In this document: positions 1-6,226 of the stretch, piece after piece
How positions within the stretch are numbered: the stretch's first letter is position 1
Layout of the letters: each line of letters opens with the position of its first letter
NCBI GenBank assembly: GCA_023424585.1
Contig: JAFADT010000758.1
Span: 1 to 9,014 of the forward strand
Reading direction: 5' to 3'
DNA length: 9,014 nt
From: Pseudomonadota bacterium
Lineage (GTDB): Bacteria > Myxococcota > Myxococcia > Myxococcales > Myxococcaceae
The notes under the pieces: generated by a model
Databases searched by the model: none
Seen by the model: the letters and a program-made list of their open reading frames with translations, nothing else
What the model was told of the DNA's origin: nothing
Made by a program: the position numbers and the translations under genes

Positions 1-2
1 CC

Positions 3-683
3 GTGGAGATGGTGGGCCACGACGAGGTGAAGACCCTGCTGGAGCGCACGCTCCACGCGGGCGCGCGCTGCCTGCTGCTCGTCGGGCCGGAGGGCTGCGG
101 CAAGAGCCTCTTCTTCCAGTCGCTCCAGCGGCGCGGCCAGGGCGTGCTCGCGACCGTGGACGCGCTGGACTCCACGCAGGGCACCGAGCCGCTCCTCGTG
201 GAGGACGTGGACCGCCTGGAGCCCCGGGCCCAGGCCACGCTGACCGCGTTCCTCTCCAGCCACCCGGCGCGCGCGGTGGTGATGAGCGCCCGGGGCGCCG
301 CGTCGTCCCTGGGCCTGTGGGTGCGAGGGGAGGGCGGAAGCCTGCCCGTCCCCACCACCGCCGGGATGATCGAAGCGGTGCAGGGCCTCGTGCCGGTGTC
401 CCTGCTGGAGCGCGTGCAGGTGCTGCTCCCGGTGCGCCGCCCCACGGTGCCGGAGCTGGTCGAAGTGGCCCGCCGCTCCCTGGCCCTGCGCCAGCCCGCG
501 GTCACGCTGTCGGAAGAGGTCCTGGGCGCGTTCGCGGCCGAGGCGGTCCGCTCTCCACGCGCGGGGCATGAGCTCCAGGCGCTGCTGGCTCGCGTCTACG
601 CGGGCAGCTGGAGCCTGGAGGCGGCCCAGACGCCCGCCGTGCCATCCCACAACCCACGAGGGGGGCGAAAGGGATCACCATGA
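3..683 (+). CDS. P-loop (AAA-type) ATPase-like protein, possibly 5'-partial
   Basis: The 226-residue frame has a clear Walker A motif, GPEGCGKS, at residues 28-35, preceded by a hydrophobic strand (CLLLV). A Walker B-like strand, LLVEDVD, spans residues 64-70. The C-terminal half has a helical AAA-lid look (LSEEVLGAF, then a segment ending HELQALLARVYAG), as in DnaA/Hda-like or NtrC-type AAA modules. No GAFTGA loop, DNA-binding domain or convincing arginine finger is visible, so it does not look like a complete sigma54 activator. The start shown is GTG at base 3, with an ATG at base 9 as an alternative. Only two bases precede it, so the gene may begin further left. Its stop overlaps the lipB start in an ATGA arrangement, which suggests translational coupling. 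ATP binding is well supported. The cellular role is unknown, and the last 20 residues look disordered. Confidence 0.75.
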   Translation: MEMVGHDEVKTLLERTLHAGARCLLLVGPEGCGKSLFFQSLQRRGQGVLATVDALDSTQGTEPLLVEDVDRLEPRAQATLTAFLSSHPARAVVMSARGAASSLGLWVRGEGGSLPVPTTAGMIEAVQGLVPVSLLERVQVLLPVRRPTVPELVEVARRSLALRQPAVTLSEEVLGAFAAEAVRSPRAGHELQALLARVYAGSWSLEAAQTPAVPSHNPRGGRKGSP

Positions 684-1765
684 ACACGCTCACCGTCTTC
701 CGCCTGGGCCGGGTGGAGTACGAGGACGGGCTGAAGCTGATGCACCTGTTTGGCGAGGCCCGCCTTCAGGAGCGCATCGGGGACGCGCTGCTGCTGCTGG
801 AGCACCCGCCCGTCCTCACGCTGGGCCGCGCCGCGAAGCGCGAGAACATCACCGCTACCGACGCGCGCCTCGCGCAGGAGGGCGTGGAGGTGTTCGACAC
901 CAACCGCGGCGGCGACGTCACCTACCACGGCCCCGGACAGGTGGTGGGCTACCCCATCCTCCTGTTGCCGCCCGAGCGCCGCGACGTGCGCCGCTACGTG
1001 CGCGACGTGGAGCGCGGCCTCATCCAGACGCTCGCGGCCTTCGGGCTCACGGCGGGCGCCATCCCCAAGTGGCCGGGGGTGTGGCTGGGGCAGGAGGGCT
1101 CGCCGGACGCGCGGAAGATCGGCGCCATTGGCGTGCACCTGTCGCGCTGGCTCACCACGCACGGCTTCGCGCTCAACGTGAACACGAACCTGGAGCACTT
1201 CCAGCTCATCGTCCCGTGCGGCATCCGCGAGGCGGGCGTCACCTCCATGCAGCGCGAGCTGGGCCACCCGGTGTCCGTCCCGGACGTGGAGGAGGTGCTC
1301 GCGCGCGAGCTCACCCAGGTCTTCGACGCGCGGCGCGTGGACGGCGCGGTGGACCTGCGCACGGTGAGCGTCGCCGTGGTGCACGGCCGGGGGCCGGAGG
1401 CTCGCGTGCTGCTCCTGCGCCGGACGCCGGAGCGCGGCGGCTTCTGGCAGACGGTGACGGGGCGCCTGGAGCCGGGCGAGTCCCCCGCGGACGCCGCCCG
1501 CCGCGAGGTGGCGGAGGAGACGGGGCTCGCGCTCCCCGTCGTGGACCTGGCCTACCGCCACGCGTTCGCGCTGGGAGAAGCGCTGCCGCCGAGGCTGGTG
1601 GAGGAGCACGGCTTCGCGGTGCGCGCCGCGCCGGACACGCAGGTGCGCCTGGGCCCGGAGCACGACGCCTTCGAGTGGGTGGACGTGCCCACGGCGCTCG
1701 CGCGGCTGCCCTTCCGGGGGCTGCGAGAGACGGTGACCCGGGCGCTGCGCGCGCCCGGGCCGTGA
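680..1765 (+). CDS. lipB: Octanoyltransferase LipB fused to a C-terminal Nudix hydrolase domain
   Basis: Residues 1 to about 220 form a complete LipB, which moves octanoyl from acyl carrier protein to the lipoyl domains of 2-oxoacid dehydrogenases and GcvH. Visible signatures are RGGDVTYHGPGQ at 76-87, RKIGAIGVH at 145-153 with catalytic Lys146, and IVPCGI at 177-182 with catalytic Cys180. LipB proteins are usually 210-230 residues; this one has 361. Residues about 226-361 are a Nudix domain with a perfect Nudix box at 261-283 (Gly261, Glu267, Arg275-Glu276, Glu279-Glu280, Gly282). FWQTVTG just before the box and a downstream EHDAFEWVD resemble NudB-type dihydroneopterin-triphosphate pyrophosphatases, so that is the closest guess for substrate. 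The frame is continuous across the junction. The start is ATG at 680, overlapping the upstream stop, with AAAGGG a few bases before it. The lipB part is near certain; the Nudix substrate is inferred. Confidence 0.95.
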   Translation: MNTLTVFRLGRVEYEDGLKLMHLFGEARLQERIGDALLLLEHPPVLTLGRAAKRENITATDARLAQEGVEVFDTNRGGDVTYHGPGQVVGYPILLLPPERRDVRRYVRDVERGLIQTLAAFGLTAGAIPKWPGVWLGQEGSPDARKIGAIGVHLSRWLTTHGFALNVNTNLEHFQLIVPCGIREAGVTSMQRELGHPVSVPDVEEVLARELTQVFDARRVDGAVDLRTVSVAVVHGRGPEARVLLLRRTPERGGFWQTVTGRLEPGESPADAARREVAEETGLALPVVDLAYRHAFALGEALPPRLVEEHGFAVRAAPDTQVRLGPEHDAFEWVDVPTALARLPFRGLRETVTRALRAPGP

Positions 1766-1771
1766 CCGCCG

Positions 1772-2674
1772 CTACAGCTCGAGGACCATCGCCTCCTTGG
1801 CGGCGATGGTGGCCTTGCGGTGCTTTCGCACCTCGCGCAGCAGCTGATCCATGCCCGCGTCGTCGCGGCCCGGGTCGTGGTGGAAGAGCACCAACTGCTT
1901 CACCTCGCTGGCGTCCGCCGCGCGCACCGCCGCCTCCCAGGTGGAGTGGCCCCAGCCCGTGCGGGCCGGACCGTTGCGGCCGCGGTACTCGTCCTCCGTG
2001 TACATGGAGTCGTAGATGAGCGCGTCCGCGCCCCGCGCGAAGTCGAACAGCTTCGCGTCCAGCGCGGTGCCGTGCTCCACGTCCGTGGCGTACACCAGCG
2101 AGCGCCCGCCGAAGTCCACGCGGTAGCCCACGTTGCCGCCCGGGTGGTTCAGCTCCAGCGTGCGCACGACGACCTTGCCCACCGGGATGTCCTCGCCCAC
2201 CACCACGTCCCGGTACGCCAGGCGCGTGCGGAACACCTCCTCCGCCGTCACCGGGAAGTACGGGTGCACCATCTGCCCGGCCAGGATCTCCTTGAGCGAC
2301 TTGCCGTCGCGGGGGGAGCCGTACAGCGTCACGTCGTTCGCCGGGGAGAACATCGGCGAGAAGAACGGCAGGCCCTGCAGGTGATCGTAGTGGTAGTGCG
2401 AGATGAAGATGGACGCCTTGACGGGCTTTCGCGTCGCCGCCAGCGCGTCCCCCAGGCCCCGCGCTCCGGAGCCCAGGTCGAAGATGAGCAGCTCATTGCC
2501 GCAGCGGACCTCCACGCACGGCGTGTTGCCGCCGTAGCGCTTCGTCGCGGGGCCGGGCGAGGGGATGGAACCGCGCACCCCCCAGAAGCGCACCTCGAAG
2601 CGCGCGGTGCTCCGCCGGGCCGGGCGCTCAGCCGGCTTTGGCTTCCGTGTCGTCGTCCTCCGCGAAGAGCTCAA
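1772..2674 (-). CDS. MBL-fold metallo-hydrolase (RNase Z/phosphodiesterase-like superfamily)
   Basis: A metallo-beta-lactamase-fold hydrolase with an intact two-metal site. The first motif is HYHYDH at residues 93-98. Further ligands are His177 (in LNHPGGN), Asp198 (in YATD) and His265 or His266 (in LFHHDP). The start of the fold, RFWGVRGSIPSPGP followed by RYGGNTPCVEV, is typical of a broad bacterial MBL subgroup near RNase Z, PhnP and class II cyclic-nucleotide phosphodiesterases. The sequence does not reveal the true substrate. There is no signal peptide, so it is likely cytoplasmic. The start is uncertain. A TTG at 2674 gives 300 residues with a basic, Pro/Thr-rich leader and overlaps the ribA end by 47 bases. 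A GTG at 2593 (residue 28) would begin exactly at the conserved fold, 34 bases after the ribA stop. It is the last gene of the probable moeA-ribA-MBL transcript. Confidence 0.88.
   Translation of the reverse strand: MSSSRRTTTRKPKPAERPARRSTARFEVRFWGVRGSIPSPGPATKRYGGNTPCVEVRCGNELLIFDLGSGARGLGDALAATRKPVKASIFISHYHYDHLQGLPFFSPMFSPANDVTLYGSPRDGKSLKEILAGQMVHPYFPVTAEEVFRTRLAYRDVVVGEDIPVGKVVVRTLELNHPGGNVGYRVDFGGRSLVYATDVEHGTALDAKLFDFARGADALIYDSMYTEDEYRGRNGPARTGWGHSTWEAAVRAADASEVKQLVLFHHDPGRDDAGMDQLLREVRKHRKATIAAKEAMVLEL
1785..1810. repeat. Perfect 9-bp inverted repeat between convergent gene ends
   Basis: ACCATCGCC (1785-1793) and GGCGATGGT (1802-1810) are perfect reverse complements around an 8-base spacer. 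The repeat begins 20 bases past the lipB stop and lies inside the last codons of the opposing MBL gene. With only 6 bases between the two stops there is no room for a separate terminator, so this stem could help end lipB transcription. No T-run follows it. It may simply be a coding coincidence. Confidence 0.3.
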
Positions 2675-3302
2675 TCAGGTGCCCCGTACGCTCGCGCTTC
2701 GTCCTCAAATAGTCGACGTTATGCGGATTGTGCTCGGTCCGGGAAGGGATTCGGCGACGGACCGCCACGCCCTCCTCCACCAGCCCGGCGATCTTCAGCG
2801 GGTTGTTGGTGATCAGGTCCACCGACCGCACATCCAGCGACCGGAGCATCTCCGCGGCGATGTCGTACGAGCGCAAGTCGTCCGCGAAGCCCAGCTGGCG
2901 GTTGGCCTCGTAGGTGTCCAGCCCCTTCGCCTGGAGGGCGTAGGCCTTGATCTTGTTGCCCAGGCCGATGCCCCGGCCCTCCTGGCGCAGGTAGAGCACC
3001 ACGCCCAGCCCGTTCTGGGCCACGAAGTCCAGCGCCCGGTCCAACTGCTCGCGGCAGTCGCACTTGAGGCTGCCGAACACCTCGCTCGTCAGGCACTCGG
3101 AGTGGATGCGCACCGGCACCCCCTCCAGGCCCTTGGGCTCGCCCACCACCAGCGCCACGTGCTCGCGCCCGTTGCGCTTGTCGCGGAAGACGATGGTCTT
3201 CAGCACCCCGCGGGCCGTGGGCACGTCCGCCTCCGAGTACCGCTCCAGGTGCTGGGTCGGCTTCCGGGTCGGCAGGATCTGGGGTGTGCGAGTGTCGGAC
3301 AT
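2628..3302 (-). CDS. ribA: GTP cyclohydrolase II (riboflavin biosynthesis)
   Basis: This 224-residue protein is a stand-alone GTP cyclohydrolase II. It opens the imidazole ring of GTP, releasing formate and pyrophosphate, in the first committed step to riboflavin. The zinc ligands are Cys70, Cys81 and Cys83 in HSECLTSEV...LKCDCREQ. The substrate loop YLRQEGRGIGLGNKIKAY (104-121) includes Tyr121. Asp142 and Arg144 match the E. coli RibA active-site pair at a constant offset of 16. The end has the usual TNNPLKI and NPHNVDYLRTK blocks. It is about 28 residues longer than E. coli RibA, mostly at the N-terminus. No RibB (DHBP synthase) domain is fused, unlike many bacterial homologues. The start is ATG at 3302, with GGGAG about 11 bases upstream. 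It lies 121 bases downstream of moeA, and its end overlaps the longer form of the MBL gene. Confidence 0.96.
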   Translation of the reverse strand: MSDTRTPQILPTRKPTQHLERYSEADVPTARGVLKTIVFRDKRNGREHVALVVGEPKGLEGVPVRIHSECLTSEVFGSLKCDCREQLDRALDFVAQNGLGVVLYLRQEGRGIGLGNKIKAYALQAKGLDTYEANRQLGFADDLRSYDIAAEMLRSLDVRSVDLITNNPLKIAGLVEEGVAVRRRIPSRTEHNPHNVDYLRTKRERTGHLIELFAEDDDTEAKAG

Positions 3303-3339
3303 GGTAGGTCGTCTCCCAGAAGGGGGCCGTTACTTCTCG

Positions 3340-3377
3340 CCCCATCGGATGCAAGTCAAGGTGACACCCCGATGGGG
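3340..3377. promoter_or_regulatory. 9-bp dyad with an overlapping alternative hairpin upstream of ribA
   Basis: In the moeA-ribA gap, CCCCATCGG (3340-3348) and CCGATGGGG (3369-3377) form a perfect 9-bp dyad with a 20-base spacer. A second hairpin, CACCCC-GATG-GGGGTG (3365-3380), uses part of the same right arm, so the two stems exclude each other. On the minus strand a TTGACT -35-like box (3359-3354) lies between the arms, but the matching -10 near 3336-3331 (GAAGTA) is weak. The dyad could be an operator, a leader switch for ribA, or a moeA end structure. I see no FMN-riboswitch core. The repeat is certain; its role is guessed. Confidence 0.4.
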
Positions 3378-3423
3378 GTGGTGAAACCCGCCTGTTTGGA
3401 TGAGGCGGAGGGGGCAGCGTTGC

Positions 3424-4653
3424 TCAAGCGACCCACGAGAGGGGAACCAGCTCCACATGGGAGCCATCAGTCACGCTGCTGAGCTCCCGGGGGAAGTGGA
3501 GCAGATGGGTGGCTGCCGCAGCTGAACGCAGGGCCCCCGACGTCTGAGTCCCCAGGGGCTTCGCCCACAGCTCGCCCGCCCGCCAGGTGGCCGTGACCCG
3601 CACGAAGTGGGCGAGCCCCGGGGCCTTGGAGAGGCTCCCCTCCAGGCGGCCGGCGACCCGGGGCGGCTCCACGTCCGCATGGCCCAGGAGCCGGCGCAGG
3701 GCGGGGCGCACGAAGAGCTCGAAGGTCACCAGGGACGAGGTGGGGTTGCCGGGCAGCCCCACGAACAGGGCGCCGCCGCGCTGGCCCACCACCAGCGGCT
3801 TGCCGGGCTTGATGGCCACGCGCCAGAAGTGCCGCTTCACGCCCAGGGCCTCCAGGGCGTCCTTCACGAAGTCGTGGTCGCCCACGGAGACGCCGGCGCT
3901 GGTCAGCACCACGTCGAAGCCCTCCGCGCGGGACAGGGCCTCCTGGACGGCCTCCCGCGTGTCCCGGGCGATGCCCAGCAGCGTGGGCACGCCGCCCGCG
4001 CGCCGCACGGCCAGGGCCAGGGCGGGGGCGTTGACGTCCACGATGCCGTCGCCAGGGGGCTCGTCCACCCGGCACAGCTCGTCGCCGGTGGAGAGCACCG
4101 CCACGCGCGGCCGGCGGGGCACCGGCACCGCGCCCTGGCCCTGCGCCCAGAGCAGCGCCAGCTCCGGGATGCCCAGCGGCGTGCCGCGCCGCAGCAGCAC
4201 GTCCCCCTCCTTCGCGTCCTCGCCCCGGGGACGGACGAAGCTCCCCGGCCCCGCGGCCTCCAGGATGTCCACGGCGTCCGGCGCGTCCGGCGCGGACCGG
4301 GTGCGCTCGCGCATCACCACCGCGTCCGCGCCTGGGGGCAGGGGCGCCCCGGTCATGATCCGCGCGCAGGTGCCGGGGGTGAGCTCCCGGGTGGGGTGTC
4401 CGCCGGCGAACACCGTCTCGCCCACCGTGAGGCGCACCGGCAGGGGGCCCGCGACGTCCTGGGAGCGCACCGCGTAGCCGTCCATGGCGGAGTTGTCCCA
4501 GGGGGGCAGGGTGCGGCGGGCGTGGACGTCCTCGGCCAGCGCGCGCCCCAGGGCGTCATCCCCGGGCACCCACTCGGTGGGCAGCGGCACGCACAGCCCG
4601 AGGATCCGCGCCCGGGCCTCCTCCACCGGCAGCAATGCGGGGGCGTCACTCAT
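3424..4653 (-). CDS. moeA: Molybdopterin molybdenumtransferase MoeA
   Basis: This 409-residue protein matches E. coli MoeA (411) in length and domain order. MoeA inserts molybdate into adenylylated molybdopterin to give Moco. The signature PPWDNSAMDGYA is at residues 50-61 (Asp58 in the active-site loop). It is followed by ARIMTGAPLPPGADAVV (97-113), LSTGDEL (187-193), the MogA-like loop TSAGVSVGDHD (251-261), IKPGKP (281-286) and LPGNPTSSLVTF (300-311). Ala253 replaces the second-to-last glycine of the usual (S/T)-(S/T)-G-G motif. The ATG at 4653 has GGGAG six bases upstream. The open frame continues far upstream, but only as the antisense of the next gene, so 4653 is the proper start. It is the first gene of the minus-strand run and is divergent from the H1-like gene. 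No MoaA-E genes are adjacent. Confidence 0.96.
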   Translation of the reverse strand: MSDAPALLPVEEARARILGLCVPLPTEWVPGDDALGRALAEDVHARRTLPPWDNSAMDGYAVRSQDVAGPLPVRLTVGETVFAGGHPTRELTPGTCARIMTGAPLPPGADAVVMRERTRSAPDAPDAVDILEAAGPGSFVRPRGEDAKEGDVLLRRGTPLGIPELALLWAQGQGAVPVPRRPRVAVLSTGDELCRVDEPPGDGIVDVNAPALALAVRRAGGVPTLLGIARDTREAVQEALSRAEGFDVVLTSAGVSVGDHDFVKDALEALGVKRHFWRVAIKPGKPLVVGQRGGALFVGLPGNPTSSLVTFELFVRPALRRLLGHADVEPPRVAGRLEGSLSKAPGLAHFVRVTATWRAGELWAKPLGTQTSGALRSAAAATHLLHFPRELSSVTDGSHVELVPLSWVA

Positions 4654-4660
4654 GTCCGTC

Positions 4661-4681
4661 TCCCACCCAAAGTCCGTGGGA
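4661..4681 (-). promoter_or_regulatory. Hairpin over the moeA ribosome-binding site
   Basis: In the moeA leader, TCCCAC and GTGGGA form a 6-bp stem with a 9-base loop (genomic arms 4676-4681 and 4661-4666). The 3' arm contains most of the GGGAG ribosome-binding site that sits six bases before the moeA ATG. Such a stem could dampen translation. It is far too short to be the known Moco-responsive RNA, so any regulation is speculation. Confidence 0.35.
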
Positions 4682-4696
4682 AAATCAAGTGTTAGT

Positions 4697-4725
4697 TTGA
4701 CAGCCCTGCTGATCATCGTTACAAG
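4697..4725 (+). promoter_or_regulatory. Sigma70-type promoter for the H1-like gene
   Basis: A perfect -35 box, TTGACA (4697-4702), is followed after exactly 17 bases by TACAAG (4720-4725), four of six matches to TATAAT. This sits in a locally AT-richer patch, which stands out in so GC-rich a sequence. Transcription would start near 4732, leaving a leader of about 84 bases before the ATG at 4816. No equally convincing promoter for the divergent moeA was found in the same gap. Confidence 0.6.
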
Positions 4726-4800
4726 CAACCGTGATCGCGAGGCTCGCGTCCAACAGCAGGGGCGTCCCGCCAACCCGTTGATACCACACGGGAAATTCTC

Positions 4801-4806
4801 AAGGAG
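4801..4806 (+). promoter_or_regulatory. Strong ribosome-binding site of the H1-like gene
   Basis: AAGGAG lies nine bases before the ATG at 4816 and is the best Shine-Dalgarno match in the window. It fixes the start of the gene and implies efficient translation, as expected for an abundant basic protein. Confidence 0.75.
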
Positions 4807-4815
4807 ACAGCGTCG

Positions 4816-6210
4816 ATGGCCAAGCCCAAGTCCGGGGCGAAGAAGCCGACTCCCGCTGCAAAAGCCGGTGCGAAGCCTACCGCGAAGAAGGACAACGCGG
4901 CCCGCCTGGATCTGATCAGGAACGCCTCGAAGAAGGTGGCGACGGCCGCGACGAAGGTCGTCAAGGCGGTGGCTGAAGGGGCGAAGGGGAAGGTCGCAGC
5001 GGCGAAGAAGTCCGTGGCGGAGAAGGTGGAGAAGGCCCCCGCGGCCGCCAAGAAGGCGGCGGCCAAGGCGGCTCCCCCCGCGAAGCCTGGCAAGGCCGCG
5101 CCCGCCGCGAAGTCCGCGCCCGCGAAGCCCGCCGCTGCCGCGCCCGCGAAGAAGGCGGCGGGCAAGGCGGGCGCGAAGGCCCCTCCGACCGTCCCCGCCG
5201 CGCCTCCCGTGGAGAAGCCGCGCCCGCGCGCGACGAAGCTTCCGCCGGTGGGCGAGCCGCTCACGAAGCGCGAGATGGAGCAGCTGCTCACCGCCGGTGA
5301 GGGCCGCGGCGTGACGGGCGAGGGCAGCTTGAAGGGCCGGCTCGTCCTCAGCGGCGAGCTGCCCCACCTGGTCGTCGTGGGCCGCGACAAGCGCGAGCTG
5401 ACGTTCCTGTTGCAGGGGCCGGATCAGGAGGTCCTGCCGGCCTACGTGGACCACAAGGTCTCCGTGAGCGGCCTCATCAAGAAGACCACCAACCACAGCG
5501 GCGTGGTGGACGTGCGCAAGTACTCCGCCAAGAAGCCGGAGGTGGAGGAGGTCTCGCCGACGCCCGCGGACACGGAGCCGAAGCTGCGCTACCTGTCGCC
5601 CGGCGAGGTCTCCATGGCCGTCGCCGCGGGCATGGGTGCCGGCATCAAGGGCTTCGCCAGCATCCGGGGCAACCTGGAGATGATGGGCGAGGACTTCGTG
5701 CTCGTGGTGTCCAACGGCGGCACGCGCCAGCAGGTGTCCTTCGCCATCGAGGGAAAGGCGGCCAGCAAGGGCCTGCGCAAGCACGTGGGGCAGACGCTCC
5801 AGGTGACGGGCGTGGTGGACAAGACGTCCGGCTGGGGCGGCCGCATCAACGCGGAGACGGTGGAGCCGCGTCCGTCCGAGGCGCGCTCGGTGTCGCGCGA
5901 CGAGATGGAGCTGGTGCACGTCGAGGGCGAGGTGCCCGCGTCCGTGGAGGTGAAGCTCAACCACGGCCTCACCGTGCGCCTCCAGGAGCAGCCCGGCGCC
6001 ACCTGGGCCATCGAGCCCACGCTGGCCAAGCGCGTGGGGCTGCGCGAGGCCAACTTCGAGCCGGGGGCCGCGGGCGGCCCGGCCACGCGCGAGTTCTTCT
6101 TCACGCCGCGCAACCCCGGCAACTTCGAAGTGGAGTTCTTCCTCGCCAAGGCGTTCACGCCGGGCGTGGTGGAGCGCTCCTTCAAGATCAACGTCACGGT
6201 CAAGCCCTGA
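4816..6210 (+). CDS. Histone H1-like tail protein with tandem OB-like repeats and a chagasin-like C-terminal domain
   Basis: I do not recognise this as a named gene. Residues 1-141 are Lys/Ala/Pro-rich with AAKK and PAKK units like histone H1 tails, and there is no signal peptide. Two homologous repeats follow, at about 149-236 and 260-352. Each starts with a short helix (LTKREMEQLLTAGEG; LSPGEVSMAVAAGMG), then a beta-rich segment with a G-x-L start and a V-S-G or V-T-G strand leading to KT...G, resembling an OB fold. Residues 375-464 resemble the chagasin/I42 inhibitor fold: QPGATW for the TGYxW loop, GAAGGPATREF for the GxGG loop, and EVEFFLAKAF where RPW normally sits. The start is ATG at 4816 with a strong ribosome-binding site. 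DNA or RNA binding in the nucleoid is inferred from the tail; protease inhibition is doubtful because the loops diverge. Confidence 0.93.
   Translation: MAKPKSGAKKPTPAAKAGAKPTAKKDNAARLDLIRNASKKVATAATKVVKAVAEGAKGKVAAAKKSVAEKVEKAPAAAKKAAAKAAPPAKPGKAAPAAKSAPAKPAAAAPAKKAAGKAGAKAPPTVPAAPPVEKPRPRATKLPPVGEPLTKREMEQLLTAGEGRGVTGEGSLKGRLVLSGELPHLVVVGRDKRELTFLLQGPDQEVLPAYVDHKVSVSGLIKKTTNHSGVVDVRKYSAKKPEVEEVSPTPADTEPKLRYLSPGEVSMAVAAGMGAGIKGFASIRGNLEMMGEDFVLVVSNGGTRQQVSFAIEGKAASKGLRKHVGQTLQVTGVVDKTSGWGGRINAETVEPRPSEARSVSRDEMELVHVEGEVPASVEVKLNHGLTVRLQEQPGATWAIEPTLAKRVGLREANFEPGAAGGPATREFFFTPRNPGNFEVEFFLAKAFTPGVVERSFKINVTVKP
4822..5238 (+). repeat. Low-complexity Lys/Ala/Pro coding repeat
   Basis: This stretch encodes residues 3-141 of the H1-like protein and consists of degenerate units such as GCGAAGAAGGCGGCG and CCCGCGAAG. 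The units are irregular, in frame and mostly 2-5 codons long. Lysine is almost always AAG and alanine mostly GCG or GCC, consistent with the host's GC bias rather than recent import. Such tracts are prone to length change by slippage. Confidence 0.7.
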
Positions 6211-6226
6211 CGGTCCGGGCGCACGG

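Noticed and set aside
568..2019. A 483-codon plus-strand frame overlapping lipB
   Set aside because: It is the shifted frame of lipB, Arg/Ala/Gly-rich and without motifs; the lipB frame has catalytic residues and a Nudix box.
3303..3423. Possible FMN riboswitch before ribA
   Set aside because: The gap of 121 bases is small and lacks the recognisable conserved core of that riboswitch; only simple dyads are seen.
1820..3482. Two long plus-strand frames (1820-2812 and 2565-3482)
   Set aside because: They are antisense to the MBL and ribA genes, whose zinc and metal motifs are intact on the minus strand.
4654..4815. Possible Moco riboswitch before moeA
   Set aside because: The moeA leader shows only a 6-bp hairpin, with no room for or match to the large Moco RNA structure.
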